64,000 bases of DNA from the NCBI GenBank assembly GCA_965263455.1, contig CBDHHN010000004.1, forward strand, positions 2,294,001 through 2,358,000, written 5' to 3'. Shown piece after piece: positions 8,454-17,811 of the stretch. The position numbers and the translations under genes were made by a program. The stretch comes from CADEDH01 sp965263455. GTDB taxonomy: Bacteria; Actinomycetota; Acidimicrobiia; Acidimicrobiales; SZUA-35. Each line of letters opens with the position of its first letter. The stretch's first letter is position 1. Under the pieces are notes generated by a model. The model was not told where the DNA came from and did no database searches. It saw only the letters and a program-made list of their open reading frames with translations.

Positions 8454-11033
8454 CTACACGCTACCGCCTGCGTCGACCCTGGCTGGAGGCGGTAGCCGCC
8501 CGTCCCCGGAGCGGGACCGGGTGCCGACCGACGCCGCCCGGCCCGAGCTCGGCGGTGCCGACGCCCCGGGCACGGTCACCTCCATCGGCCCTGGTCGACC
8601 GGTGCCGGGTCGGTCCCGCCGCCCGTCGGTCGCTTCCCCGGACCGGCCCCGCTCCCGGGGGCCGCCATCCCCGGTGCGGCCGCCCTCGGCCTCGTGCCCC
8701 GGGTCGTGGCCGGGGCCCCGGTCGGGGTCGTGGGCGGATTGGTCACGCAGGTCGTGCCCCGGGTCGTGGTCGGGGCGGTCACGCAGGTCGTGCCCCGGGT
8801 CGTGGCCGGGGCCCCGGTCGGGGTCGTGGGCGGATTGGTCACGCAGGTCGTGTCCCGGGTCGTGGCCGGGGCCCTGGCCGGGGGCGGGACCGTCGACGGG
8901 GCCGGGAACCCGGCCCGGTGCCGGGTCGGCATTGGCAGCACGGCCGGCGGGATCGCCCCCGGGGCCGGTCGGGCCGGTGGTGTCGTCGTCGGGGCGACCC
9001 CGCCGCAGGCTCACGGCCCACCAGAAGGCGAGAGCGGCCAGGCCTCCACCGGCCAGCAGCAGCCCGAGTCCGGGGACGGCGGTGGACCGGACCTGGAACC
9101 TGGTGGTGGCCAACACCTCGGCCCCGTCGGGGCTGAGCAGATCGACGGTGACCGGCGATGCACCCAGTGAGCGGGTGTGGACCGGCACGTCGACCACCCC
9201 GGCCCCGGGTTCGAGGGTCAGCAGCAGATCCGGTTCGGCCAGCTCGATCCGATCGCTGGTGACCGCCACCCTGACCCGTCGAGGGCCGTCGGCGCTGTTG
9301 GTGACCGCCACCGGGATCGGCCCCGACCGGGCGGCCAGGGTGACCGGCTGGTTGCCCGGCAGTCCGACGGCACCGAAGGCGTCGCGAAGTTCCGCCTCGA
9401 CCCGGGCCAGGGTGGTGTCCCGGGTCTCGGGGGTGACGTCGGTCCGGTAGGCCTGCAGCAGCACGTTGCGGAAGTGGTCCGGGGGTCGGGCCCCGCCCCC
9501 GTGGAACTGGGCGTAGCGGGCCAACAACGTCTCGATCCCGGCCACCGCCTCGGCCGATCCGGTCAGGTCCTGGGCCGGGGTACGGCGGAGGGCCACCGGT
9601 CCGGCCCCCGCCGCCGGTCCGCTGCCCGGGATCGACTCGCCCTCCTCGGGCCCGGACGGTTGGTCCGAGGCCACGGGCGGGCCGGGATCCGGAGAGGACC
9701 TCCCGGACAGGAGCTCGGACACCCGGGCGCCGTCGAGGGGCTCGGCCCGGACCAGGGCCCGGGCCTCGGGTCGGCCCAGCAGGGCCACCGTCGAGACCGG
9801 ATCGTCGAATCGGTCGAGCCCCGCCACCCAGTGCAGGCCCGGCGCTCCGGTGTCGGAGGCCGAATCGCCGGTGTCGGGATCGGCCGACGGTTGTTCGACG
9901 GTCAGGGCCGGGGCCGACAACTGGGCCAGGAGCAGGTGGGCCTGGCTCGCGCCCTGGGCTGCGGCCGCCACCTGGCCCGACAACCGGGTCCGGTCGCCAC
10001 CGACGACACCGAGCACCGAACCGGCCGGTGTCGTCACCGAGCCGCTGACCGGCGGCCACAGCTCGGGACTGGCGGAGCCCGGCACCCGATGGCCGACGAC
10101 CGTACGGACCCCGGCGCCGGCCACCAGGTCGGCCCCCGCCTCGGTCAGCGGCGCTTCGAGAATGGCGGCCGACGGGTCGGTGGTGAATCCCAGCCGCTCC
10201 ACCCGGGCCCGCATCCGGGCCAGACCGTCGGCCCAGGCATGGCCCTGATCGGTGGCGGCCAGCGCCGACGGGTCGAGGGGGGTGGTCGTGCCGATGACGA
10301 CCGGCCGACCGCCGAGCGCTCCGACCAGGGCCTCGGTCCCATCGCCGTCGCGTTCCAGGGCGCCCACGGCGTCCCGGTGCAGCACGGTCAGGGCCGGACG
10401 ATCACCGAGCGCGGCCAACACCGGCACCGCCTGGGCCGGCTCCAGGCCGACGTCACCGATCTCGACCACGACGGCCACCGGTTGACGGAGCGGACCGGCC
10501 GCCCCCGGACCGGCCCGGTGAACCAGCAGGGTGGTGACCCGGCCCTGGACCCCGTCACCGTCGGCCAGGGTCAGGCGCACGGGGTAGACCCCGGGTCCCG
10601 GCAGCGTCAGCAGCCCGGCGTCGGCGTCGTTATCGGCGTCGGTGTTGGCGTCGGCGTTGCCGGTACCGCCACCCGGGGGCCCGATCGCCATCCGCACGGT
10701 CAGCCCGCCCTGGGTCGAGACCAGCACCTCGGCCAGCCCCGTCCCCCCGATCGAGGGCAGGGGGTCGGCCCACGCCCCGTCGCCGGCCCCGACCGTGGCC
10801 AGCGGGTCGGTGAGGGGGGCGTGGACCTCGACGTCGACCATGAGGTCGAGGTCCGACAGCGCCGAAGGGGCGAGCCGGACCACGAACTGTCCGCCCGGGG
10901 CGACGGTCGGCGACTGCTCGACGATCGTCAGCGCCACGGGGTCGACCGACTCGTCGCCGGCCATTGCGGTGGTCGGTCCGAGAAACAGCACCACCAGGAG
11001 TGCGGTCAGGCTGCGGCGAAGGGTCGAGGGCAC
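8454..11033 (-). CDS. DUF6049-type secreted/membrane protein
   Basis: An 859-residue protein with an N-terminal signal peptide (about 1-25), a large extracellular part, one membrane helix (about 652-676) and a long cytoplasmic tail. Length, topology and position next to the kinase and pcnA agree with the mycobacterial Rv3909 family, whose function is unknown but which is encoded beside mviN. The tail (about 700-810) is a His/Asp/Pro/Gly repeat of DPGHDLRDQSAHDPDR type. GTG 11033 is the start, with a duplicated promoter-like segment just upstream. It is probably co-transcribed with the kinase. Confidence 0.75.
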   Translation of the reverse strand: MPSTLRRSLTALLVVLFLGPTTAMAGDESVDPVALTIVEQSPTVAPGGQFVVRLAPSALSDLDLMVDVEVHAPLTDPLATVGAGDGAWADPLPSIGGTGLAEVLVSTQGGLTVRMAIGPPGGGTGNADANTDADNDADAGLLTLPGPGVYPVRLTLADGDGVQGRVTTLLVHRAGPGAAGPLRQPVAVVVEIGDVGLEPAQAVPVLAALGDRPALTVLHRDAVGALERDGDGTEALVGALGGRPVVIGTTTPLDPSALAATDQGHAWADGLARMRARVERLGFTTDPSAAILEAPLTEAGADLVAGAGVRTVVGHRVPGSASPELWPPVSGSVTTPAGSVLGVVGGDRTRLSGQVAAAAQGASQAHLLLAQLSAPALTVEQPSADPDTGDSASDTGAPGLHWVAGLDRFDDPVSTVALLGRPEARALVRAEPLDGARVSELLSGRSSPDPGPPVASDQPSGPEEGESIPGSGPAAGAGPVALRRTPAQDLTGSAEAVAGIETLLARYAQFHGGGARPPDHFRNVLLQAYRTDVTPETRDTTLARVEAELRDAFGAVGLPGNQPVTLAARSGPIPVAVTNSADGPRRVRVAVTSDRIELAEPDLLLTLEPGAGVVDVPVHTRSLGASPVTVDLLSPDGAEVLATTRFQVRSTAVPGLGLLLAGGGLAALAFWWAVSLRRGRPDDDTTGPTGPGGDPAGRAANADPAPGRVPGPVDGPAPGQGPGHDPGHDLRDQSAHDPDRGPGHDPGHDLRDRPDHDPGHDLRDQSAHDPDRGPGHDPGHEAEGGRTGDGGPRERGRSGEATDGRRDRPGTGRPGPMEVTVPGASAPPSSGRAASVGTRSRSGDGRLPPPARVDAGGSV
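8692..8851. repeat. Direct repeat, 64 bp copies 96 bp apart, inside the DUF6049 tail
   Basis: The segment starting at 8692 recurs essentially unchanged from 8788, an offset of 96 bp or 32 codons. A shorter partial copy lies between them. The reading frame is kept, so repeat number would change tail length only. Confidence 0.85.
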
Positions 11034-11060
11034 GGCGACGAGGGGGAGGCAGGCGGCGAA

Positions 11061-11094
11061 GCAGGGGAGCCTAATAGGCAGGGGAGCCTAATAG
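11061..11094 (-). repeat. Perfect 17-bp tandem duplication carrying -10-like boxes
   Basis: The 17-bp unit at 11061-11077 is repeated exactly at 11078-11094. On the minus strand each copy contains TAGGCT, the box also used before the gene at 4747. It lies 28 bp ahead of the DUF6049 gene start and may be a doubled promoter. Confidence 0.6.
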
Positions 11095-11113
11095 AAGGTG
11101 ACGAGGTCGACGG

Positions 11114-11848
11114 TCAGCGGGGCCGGTTCCACCGGAGCACCAGCAGCCCGTCTCGCTGACGGGCGAACCCGTGACGCTCGTAGAGGGCGAGCGCCCGCGT
11201 GTTGGACTCCTGGGTGTTGACCATCACCATCGAACCGCCCCGGCTCTCCAGCCATCGGAAGCAGTCGTGGATGAGCGAGGTCCCGATTCCCCGGCCGGCC
11301 CAATCGGGATCGACGGCCAGCCGCTGGAGGTAGCCCCGCCGACCGGCCTTGCCGGTGACGGCGTACCCGACCACGGTGCGACCCTCGAGGGCGACACGGA
11401 AACGGCTGCTCGGGGTGGCGTGGCGGGCCTCTTTCAGCGAGAACTTGTCGAACTGCCAGAACTGGTCGAAGGCGCGGGAGTCGATGGCGAGCACCCGGCG
11501 CCGATCCAGGGGCCGGCCGGCCCGGAGCCGGTGCCGGGGCTTGGCCACCCCGTCACCCAGCGGCCGGGCCAGGAGATGCAGGTTCTCGTGAAACTCGAAC
11601 CCGGCCTGGAAGAACGGTTCGGCCTCGTAGGGGCTGAGGGCCGGGGTGAAGGCCTGATCGACGCCGCGACGGACAAGGGTGTCGAGGCACCGGCCGATCT
11701 CGGCCGTGGTCGGGTTGCGGCGAAGCCGGGCCGGACCGACGAGGGCGATGTGCCGCTGACCCTGCCACGGCGTCACCCGCAGCCGGTAGCCGCCGACCGT
11801 GGCGGCCGACGCCCTGGTCAACCCGGGGCCCGGAGCGGGGAGCGACAT
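11114..11848 (-). CDS. GNAT-family N-acetyltransferase
   Basis: A 244-residue protein. The C-terminal half (about 105-235) is a GNAT fold: strand and helix with RFRVALEGRTVVGYAV, the acetyl-CoA loop motif DPDWAGRGIGTSLI, and the terminal NTRALALYERHGF that is common in this fold. The N-terminal half is less typical. The substrate is unknown. ATG 11848 is chosen because residues before it in the longer frame overlap the divergent gene and look random. It is divergent from the deacetylase-like gene. Confidence 0.85.
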   Translation of the reverse strand: MSLPAPGPGLTRASAATVGGYRLRVTPWQGQRHIALVGPARLRRNPTTAEIGRCLDTLVRRGVDQAFTPALSPYEAEPFFQAGFEFHENLHLLARPLGDGVAKPRHRLRAGRPLDRRRVLAIDSRAFDQFWQFDKFSLKEARHATPSSRFRVALEGRTVVGYAVTGKAGRRGYLQRLAVDPDWAGRGIGTSLIHDCFRWLESRGGSMVMVNTQESNTRALALYERHGFARQRDGLLVLRWNRPR

Positions 11849-11944
11849 CGACGACACCGTCGTCAACCCTAACCGACCCCACCGGGCCGTACCGACCGTG
11901 ACCGGACGCCGCCACCGCACTCGGGGTCCGGCGGAGCGGGGGGC

Positions 11945-11950
11945 TAGGTT
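11945..11950 (+). promoter_or_regulatory. -10 box TAGGTT, leaderless
   Basis: TAGGTT ends 7 nt before ATG 11958, with no ribosome binding site between. Confidence 0.5.
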
Positions 11951-11957
11951 GGGTTGC

Positions 11958-12992
11958 ATGAGCGGCGCGGCCCCGTCGGGACTCCTGGTGGCAACCCACG
12001 ATCTGTGCTGGCGTCACGACCCCGGGCCCGGACACCCCGAGCGCCCCGAACGCCTGACGGCGGTGCGCCTGGGGATCACCGAGGCCGGTGTGGCCGAGGG
12101 CGTGACGTGGGTCGAGGCCCCCGAGGCCGACCCGGAGGCGGTCTACGCCGTGCATCCCCGCGAGCTGCTCGACAACCTGGCCCGCCTGTCGGAGGCGGGC
12201 GGCGGCGCCATCGATCCCGACACCTGGGTTTCGGGCCACTCGTCGGAGGCGGCGTGGCGGGCCGCCGGGGCCGGGTTGGACCTGATCGAGCGATTGGACC
12301 GGGGTGAGGCGGCGGCCGGCTGGTCGGTGGTCCGCCCGCCCGGCCACCACGCCACCGGTGATACCCAGATGGGCTTCTGCCTCATCAACAACGCCGCCGT
12401 CGCCGCCCGATCGCTGGCCGATCGGGGTGAGCGGGTCGTGATCGTCGACATCGACGCCCACCACGGCAACGGCACCCAGGCCCTCTTCTACGACGACCCC
12501 GACGTCCTGTTCGTCAGCTTCCACCAGTTCCCCTGGTATCCGTTCACCGGGGCCCTGGGCGAGGTGGGGGTCGATGCCGGCACCGGCACCACGCTCAACG
12601 TCCCCCTCCCGGCCGGGACCACCGTCGGGGCCTACCGGGCGGCCATCGAAGAGGTGGTGGCCCCGGTCATCGAGCGGTTCGAGCCGACATGGCTGCTGCT
12701 GTCGGTCGGGTTCGACGCCCACCGCGACGACCCGATCACCGAGTTGGGTCTGACCGCCTCCGACTTCGCCGACCTGGTCGACGACCTGTGTTCGTTCGCC
12801 CCGCCCGGCCGTCGCCTGCTGTTCCTGGAGGGCGGCTACGACCTCGACGCCCTTCGCCATTCGGCGGGGGCGGTGGCCGCCACCCTCCTCGGTGAGCGAC
12901 ACCGGCCTGAGCGACCCTCGACCGGGACCGAGGACGGCGGGGTCGTCGAACAGGTCCGGCACCTGCATCTGGACCTGCTCGAGGGTCCGTGA
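11958..12992 (+). CDS. Histone deacetylase / AcuC-like zinc amidohydrolase
   Basis: A 344-residue member of the arginase/deacetylase superfamily that removes acetyl groups from acetyl-lysine, acetylpolyamines or related amides. Family motifs are visible in order: HPERPERL (about 26-33), the catalytic His pair PPGHHATGD (about 126-134), DIDAHHGNG (about 163-171), the zinc ligands in GFDAH (about 251), and EGGYDL near the end. Length fits the family. ATG 11958 follows a -10-like box directly. The divergent GNAT gene makes an acetylation/deacetylation pair possible, but that is only context. The 3' end overlaps the following pcnA start region. Confidence 0.93.
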   Translation: MSGAAPSGLLVATHDLCWRHDPGPGHPERPERLTAVRLGITEAGVAEGVTWVEAPEADPEAVYAVHPRELLDNLARLSEAGGGAIDPDTWVSGHSSEAAWRAAGAGLDLIERLDRGEAAAGWSVVRPPGHHATGDTQMGFCLINNAAVAARSLADRGERVVIVDIDAHHGNGTQALFYDDPDVLFVSFHQFPWYPFTGALGEVGVDAGTGTTLNVPLPAGTTVGAYRAAIEEVVAPVIERFEPTWLLLSVGFDAHRDDPITELGLTASDFADLVDDLCSFAPPGRRLLFLEGGYDLDALRHSAGAVAATLLGERHRPERPSTGTEDGGVVEQVRHLHLDLLEGP

Positions 12993-14340
12993 CCGAGGCC
13001 GGTCAGAACCAGGCCGCCGGCGGAACCACGCAGCCGACCGGAGCCACCAAGCCGACCGTTCCGGTCCCGGGATCGATCTCCCGGGTCTGGCCGCGGTCCA
13101 GGACGTGGTGGCCGACCTGGCCCGGGCGTTCGCCCGGGAGGGTCACCGGTTGTACCTGGTGGGAGGCGTGGTCCGGGATCTGGCCCTGGGGGTCCACGCC
13201 CCGGTCGACGACATCGACCTGACCACCGACGCCGAGCCGGCCGTCATCAAACGCCTGGTCCAACCCCGGGCCACCGCCCTGTGGACCCAGGGTGAGCGCT
13301 TCGGCACCATCGGCTGCACCATCAACGGCCGCGACCTGGAGATCACCACCCATCGGGCCGAGGCCTACGACCACGGTTCCCGCAATCCGGTGGTGGCGTT
13401 CGGCACCTCGGTCGACGACGACCTGGTCCGCCGTGACTTCACCATCAACGCCATGGCCGTGTCGCTCCCCGATGGGCACCTGGTCGATCCCTTCGGCGGT
13501 CTGGCCGATCTCCGGGACCGGCGCCTGGCCACGCCCCTGACCGCCACCGAGTCGTTCAGTGACGACCCCCTCCGCATGCTGAGGGCGGCCCGCTTCGTCC
13601 CCCGCTTCGACCTGACCATCGACCCCGAGCTGGAGCGGGCCGCCACCGCCCTGGCCTCCCGGCTCGCCATCGTGGCCGTGGAGCGGATCCGGGGCGAGGT
13701 GGAGCGCCTGTTGGCCCTGCCCCGCCCGGCGGCGGGGTTGGACTTCCTGTCCCGCACCGGTCTGCTGGGCCGGGTCGTGCCCCCCTACGCCGACGGGATC
13801 GACGCCCGGGAGCGGGCGGTGGCCCTGGCCGCGGCGGCGGGCCATCACGAGGCCCGGCGGGCCGGACTGCTGGTGCCCCTGGGCGCCGACCGGGCCCGGA
13901 CCGAACTCGCGCGGCTCCGCTACTCACGGGCCGATGTCCGTCGCACCACCGATCTCGTCCGCTCCCTGCCCGCGGTCCAGGTTCCCGACCCGGCCCCGGT
14001 CGACGTCCGTCGCCTTCTGGCGTCCATCGGGGTCGACGCCATCGGTCCGCTCCGGGATCTGGATCGGGCCGATCGACCCGACGAGCCCGAGTCGCCCTTC
14101 TTCGCCGTCCACGATCGGCTGGCCGACGCCGAGGACCTGACCGATCTCGCGTCGCCCCTGTCGGGCGGGGAGGTGATGGCCCACCTCGGCCTGGGCCCCG
14201 GGCCGTTGGTCGGTCGGGCCACCGGCCACCTGCGCCGACTCCGTATCGAGCAGGGTCCGCTCACCGAGGACGGGGCCCGGGCCGCGCTCGACCGGTGGTG
14301 GGCCGATCACCGGTCCGAGGCGTCGCCGCCGTCGACGTGA
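12989..14340 (+). CDS. pcnA: CCA-adding / poly(A) polymerase family nucleotidyltransferase, start or frame disputed
   Basis: The catalytic part is clear: YLVGGVVRDLALG with DDIDLTTDA (metal-binding aspartates), RRDFTINAMAV, DDPLRMLRAARF and an RNA-binding helical C-terminus. The enzyme adds CCA to tRNA 3' ends or A-tails to RNA. The family frame runs unbroken from GTG 12892, but that start overlaps the deacetylase gene by 101 bp and has no ribosome binding site. GTG 12989 overlaps the upstream stop (GTGA), a normal coupled start, yet is in another frame, whose codons look normal until about 13070. A net -1 shift near 13060-13085 would join them. GTG 13105 is a shorter in-frame choice that trims the domain start. 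Function is firm, the 5' end is not. Confidence 0.85.
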
Positions 14341-14410
14341 CGCCCGGCACGCTCCGGCCCCCCGGAGGGGCCGAGAACGCGGTCGACGGGAGGCGGGGCC
14401 GACGGTTCGA

Positions 14411-14416
14411 TAACCT
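14411..14416 (+). promoter_or_regulatory. -10 box TAACCT, leaderless
   Basis: TAACCT ends 7 nt before GTG 14424, without a ribosome binding site. Confidence 0.5.
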
Positions 14417-14423
14417 TGTCTTC

Positions 14424-14822
14424 GTGAGTACTGCTCGCGAGACGACGACCAACGGTGCCTCGAGGGGCGCCGGGGCCGGCGTGGTCAGCTACCGGCTGGC
14501 CCGCAGGCGGTTGGTCGACGCGCACGCCCGGGGACGGGTGACCACCGAGGAGATCTGTGACGCCCAACCCGAACTGCGTCGGGTTGCCGCCAGCTGCTCG
14601 AACCCGCTCTCCGAACCGTGTCCAATCTGTGACGGCGATCAACTGGTCGCCGTCACCTTCGCCTTCGGGCCGGGGCTCCCGAAGCATGGCCGCGTCGTGG
14701 ACGGCGCGGCCGAGATGGCCAGGCTGCGACGCCGCGGTCGGCCGTCGACGTGCTACCTACTAGAGGTCTGCCGGGAGTGTTGGTGGAACCACCTCCGGGA
14801 GTCCTTCACCCTCAGCGGCTGA
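14424..14822 (+). CDS. DUF5318 family protein
   Basis: A 132-residue soluble protein with two Cys pairs, CPICDGD (about 72) and VCRECWW (about 117), probably binding one metal. It matches in features and position the actinobacterial DUF5318 protein encoded immediately upstream of ponA1 in mycobacteria. Function is unknown. GTG 14424 is chosen because a TAACCT box lies 7 nt upstream and the longer frame overlaps pcnA. The penicillin-binding protein gene begins 30 nt downstream, so they are probably one transcript. Confidence 0.8.
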   Translation: MSTARETTTNGASRGAGAGVVSYRLARRRLVDAHARGRVTTEEICDAQPELRRVAASCSNPLSEPCPICDGDQLVAVTFAFGPGLPKHGRVVDGAAEMARLRRRGRPSTCYLLEVCRECWWNHLRESFTLSG

Positions 14823-14852
14823 GACCGCCCCTCTCCAACGAGATCCCCCCTC

Positions 14853-17558
14853 ATGAACTCGCTGCAAGACGTGCTCGATCCCCTGTCCGGCCCGGTGCCG
14901 GCCCGGAACCGGCGACGGAACCCGTTCTGGCGTTTCCGTCGATTCCTGTTCGTCATCGTGCTGATGGCCGTCGTCGGCTCCGGCACCGTCCTCTACGTGT
15001 TCAGCCAGACCGAGCTCCCCGAGGACCGCTTCGGTGAGCTGGCGCTGACCACCTACATCTGTACCGCCGAGGTCAAGGCGGGCTGTGGGCCTGAGAACGC
15101 CGCGGCCCAGCTGTCCGAGGCGGCGGAGGACCGTGAGCTGGTCACCTACGAGGACCTGCCCGACCACGTGGTCCAGGCCATCGTGGCCACCGAGGATCAG
15201 GACTTCTTCATCCACTACGGCGTCGACCCCCGGGGCATCAGCCGGGCCGCCTATCAGTACGTCCGAAACCCGGACGGCCTGGTCCAGGGTGGCTCGACCA
15301 TCACCCAGCAGTACGTGAAGCTGGCCTTCAACGACGACGACCAGACCCTGACCCGTAAGGCCCGTGAGGCCATCCGGGCCGTCAAGCTCGAACAGGAACT
15401 GTCGGCCGAGTGCGCCGATCGGCCCGACCTGGACGAGTTGGGCATCACGCCCAAGCAGTGCGCCAAGGAGGAGATCCTCACCCGCTATCTGAACCGGGCC
15501 TACTTCGGTCGGGGCGCCTCCGGTATCCAGTCGGCGTCGCGGGCCTACTTCGGCAAGGACGTCCAGGAGGTCACGGTGGCCGAGGCCGCCTTCCTGGCCG
15601 GCCTGCTGCGCAACCCCAACGGGGCCGACCCCATCGACGATCCCGAGGAGGCCAACCGGCGCCGGACGGTGACCCTGGAGCTGATGCTGACCGCCGGTTA
15701 CCTGTCCGAGACCGATGCCGTCGCCGCCAACGAATCGCAGTGGCAGGTGGTGCCCCGTCCCGACCGTGAGGGCCTGGGCGATGTGCTCGGGGCCGAGTAC
15801 GGGACCGAGTACTTCATCGAGGAGGTGCGGCTCCAGGTCGAGCAGGCGCTACCGGGCCAGATCTACACCGGCGGCCTCCGGGTCTACACCACCCTCGACC
15901 GGGGCCTGCAGCAGATGGCCTACGAGTCGGCCCACGCCCCCAAGGACGAGGACCTCTCGACCCGGGACTTCCCCGAGATGGGCCCCCTGTTCCTCGATCC
16001 GGCCAATCCCGACGATCCCGACGCCGCCATCGTCTCGATCGACGGCGCCGGCCGGGTCGTGGCCATGGTGGCCGGTACCGACTTCGAGCAGAGCGAGTTC
16101 AACCTCGCCACCTCGTCGGGGACGGCCGGGCGTCAGCCCGGGTCCACGTTCAAGACCCTGGGCCTGGCCCTGGCCATCGAGTCGGGGATCTCGGCCAAGT
16201 CCTTCTATCCCGCCGTTCCCGGGGTGACCAAGATCGGCGATCCTTGCCGTTCCAACGGTGAGGACTGGCAGGTGACCGGTGGCTCCAGCGCCCGCTACCG
16301 CCACCGGGACCTGGTCGACGCCCTCCGCTGGTCGTCCAACGTGGTGTTCGCCCAGCTGGTGGTTCAGCTCGATCCCCGCTCGCTGATGAACTTCGCCGAG
16401 GACATGGGGGTCACCTCCGACCTGTCGATCCCCCTGGCCGGCGGCCAGTCCACCGCCCCCTGTTCGCTCATCCTCGGATCCCAGGGTGTGCCCGTGATCG
16501 ACATGGCCTCGGTCTACTCGGTGTTCGAGCGGGACGGTCTCCGCCTCGACCCGGTCATCATCGAGCGCATCACCGACTCCGAGGGCAACATCCTGTGCTG
16601 GTATCCGGTCAACGGCATCTGCCAGGACGGTCCCGAGGACCGGGTCGGGACGCAGGTCATCGACCCGGAGACCGCCCGCCAGGTCAACTACGCCCTCTCC
16701 CAGGTGGTCGAGGGCGGCACCGGTCGCCGGGCCAACTTCGATCCCGAGCGGGCCATCGCGGGCAAGACCGGCACCTCCCAGGAGAGCCGTGACGGCTGGT
16801 TCGCCGGCCTGACCTGCGGGCTGACCACGGTGGTGTGGATGGGTCACGCCGGGGAGGAGATCCCCATGGTCGACTTCCGCAAGCCGCTGGCCGAGGGTGA
16901 GACCGAGCGTCAGGTGCGCGACGACAACGGCAACGTGATCGACGACCGCGGCTGGCCCAACATCGAGGGTGGCAACTTCCCGACCATGATCTGGGCCGAC
17001 TACATGGCCAAGGCCACCGCCACCATGCCGCCCTGCCCCGAGCTGAACGTGTCCCAGGACTTCACCGGCACCCGCCTCAATCAGGACCTGTCGACGACCA
17101 CCCTCCCGCCGTGCGGGGTCGAGCTCGACCAGTTCGGATACCCCCGGGGCGACCCCGAGAACTGGGTGTTCATCACCACCACGACGGCCGCCCCGCCTCC
17201 TTCCTCCGGTGGCGAAGGTGAACCCGAGGGCCTGCCGGTCCAGCAGCCCGACGGGGGCCAGGGGGCCGAGGGTGAGGCGGCCCTGTGTGTGCCGCCCGAG
17301 GTGTGGATCCTGCAGTCCGATCCGACGGCGACCATCCCGACCCAGACCATCCCACCCGAGACGACGACCCCCGAGACGACCGAGACGACGCTGCCGCCGT
17401 CGAGCGACACGACCGACACCACGGCGCCCCCCACCAGCCCGACGGTGACCGAACCGCCGACGACCGAGACGACGCTGCCGCCGTCGAGCGATACGACCGA
17501 GACCACGGCGGCGGCCGCATCGCCGGAACCGCCACCGGCGCCGCCACCCGAGGACTGA
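14853..17558 (+). CDS. ponA: Class A bifunctional penicillin-binding protein
   Basis: A 901-residue peptidoglycan synthase. After a basic cytoplasmic start comes one membrane helix (about 29-50), then a GT51 glycosyltransferase with ATEDQDFFIHYG (about 111-122) and QGGSTITQQ (about 145), and a transpeptidase with STFK (about 430, catalytic Ser), SSN (about 493) and KTGT (about 637). The last 130 residues form a Thr/Pro-rich tail with two near-identical TTETTLPPSSDTT copies, a likely flexible wall-spanning region. The order DUF5318-ponA-rpsF resembles mycobacteria. Confidence 0.96.
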   Translation: MNSLQDVLDPLSGPVPARNRRRNPFWRFRRFLFVIVLMAVVGSGTVLYVFSQTELPEDRFGELALTTYICTAEVKAGCGPENAAAQLSEAAEDRELVTYEDLPDHVVQAIVATEDQDFFIHYGVDPRGISRAAYQYVRNPDGLVQGGSTITQQYVKLAFNDDDQTLTRKAREAIRAVKLEQELSAECADRPDLDELGITPKQCAKEEILTRYLNRAYFGRGASGIQSASRAYFGKDVQEVTVAEAAFLAGLLRNPNGADPIDDPEEANRRRTVTLELMLTAGYLSETDAVAANESQWQVVPRPDREGLGDVLGAEYGTEYFIEEVRLQVEQALPGQIYTGGLRVYTTLDRGLQQMAYESAHAPKDEDLSTRDFPEMGPLFLDPANPDDPDAAIVSIDGAGRVVAMVAGTDFEQSEFNLATSSGTAGRQPGSTFKTLGLALAIESGISAKSFYPAVPGVTKIGDPCRSNGEDWQVTGGSSARYRHRDLVDALRWSSNVVFAQLVVQLDPRSLMNFAEDMGVTSDLSIPLAGGQSTAPCSLILGSQGVPVIDMASVYSVFERDGLRLDPVIIERITDSEGNILCWYPVNGICQDGPEDRVGTQVIDPETARQVNYALSQVVEGGTGRRANFDPERAIAGKTGTSQESRDGWFAGLTCGLTTVVWMGHAGEEIPMVDFRKPLAEGETERQVRDDNGNVIDDRGWPNIEGGNFPTMIWADYMAKATATMPPCPELNVSQDFTGTRLNQDLSTTTLPPCGVELDQFGYPRGDPENWVFITTTTAAPPPSSGGEGEPEGLPVQQPDGGQGAEGEAALCVPPEVWILQSDPTATIPTQTIPPETTTPETTETTLPPSSDTTDTTAPPTSPTVTEPPTTETTLPPSSDTTETTAAAASPEPPPAPPPED

Positions 17559-17564
17559 CCGGGG

Positions 17565-17750
17565 TCAGGCCCCGGCGGCCAGCAGATCGTGTGGGTAGTG
17601 GCTGCGGCAGACGTCGCACCAGCGCTCGGTCTCGGTCGCCGGCGTGACCGTGGCCTCGGTGTCCCATGAGGCCGGCGTGACGTAGAGCCGTCGGACCTCG
17701 ACCGTGAGCTCATCGTCCCGACCGCAGCTGTCACAGGGGTGCCCGCTCAT
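17565..17750 (-). CDS. Small zinc-ribbon-like protein
   Basis: A 61-residue protein with two knuckles, CDSCG (about 6-10) and CDVC (about 45-48), separated by about 35 residues, as in small zinc ribbons. Near the end it has HYPHDLL. It could bind nucleic acid or protein; no specific family is recognised. ATG 17750 begins just before the first knuckle. It is convergent with ponA, with 6 bp between the stops. Confidence 0.65.
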   Translation of the reverse strand: MSGHPCDSCGRDDELTVEVRRLYVTPASWDTEATVTPATETERWCDVCRSHYPHDLLAAGA

Positions 17751-17811
17751 GGGGGCCCATGATGTCACAGCGCTCCGGTACGGTCCCGATGGCAACCGCA
17801 GCTTCCCCCGC

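Noticed and set aside
8692..8851. Possible CRISPR-like direct repeats
   Set aside because: The repeats are long, few, in frame within a gene and have no unique spacers of constant length; no cas genes are present.
9177..11159. 660-residue open frame on the plus strand
   Set aside because: Antisense to the DUF6049 gene, which has a signal peptide, membrane helix and conserved context.
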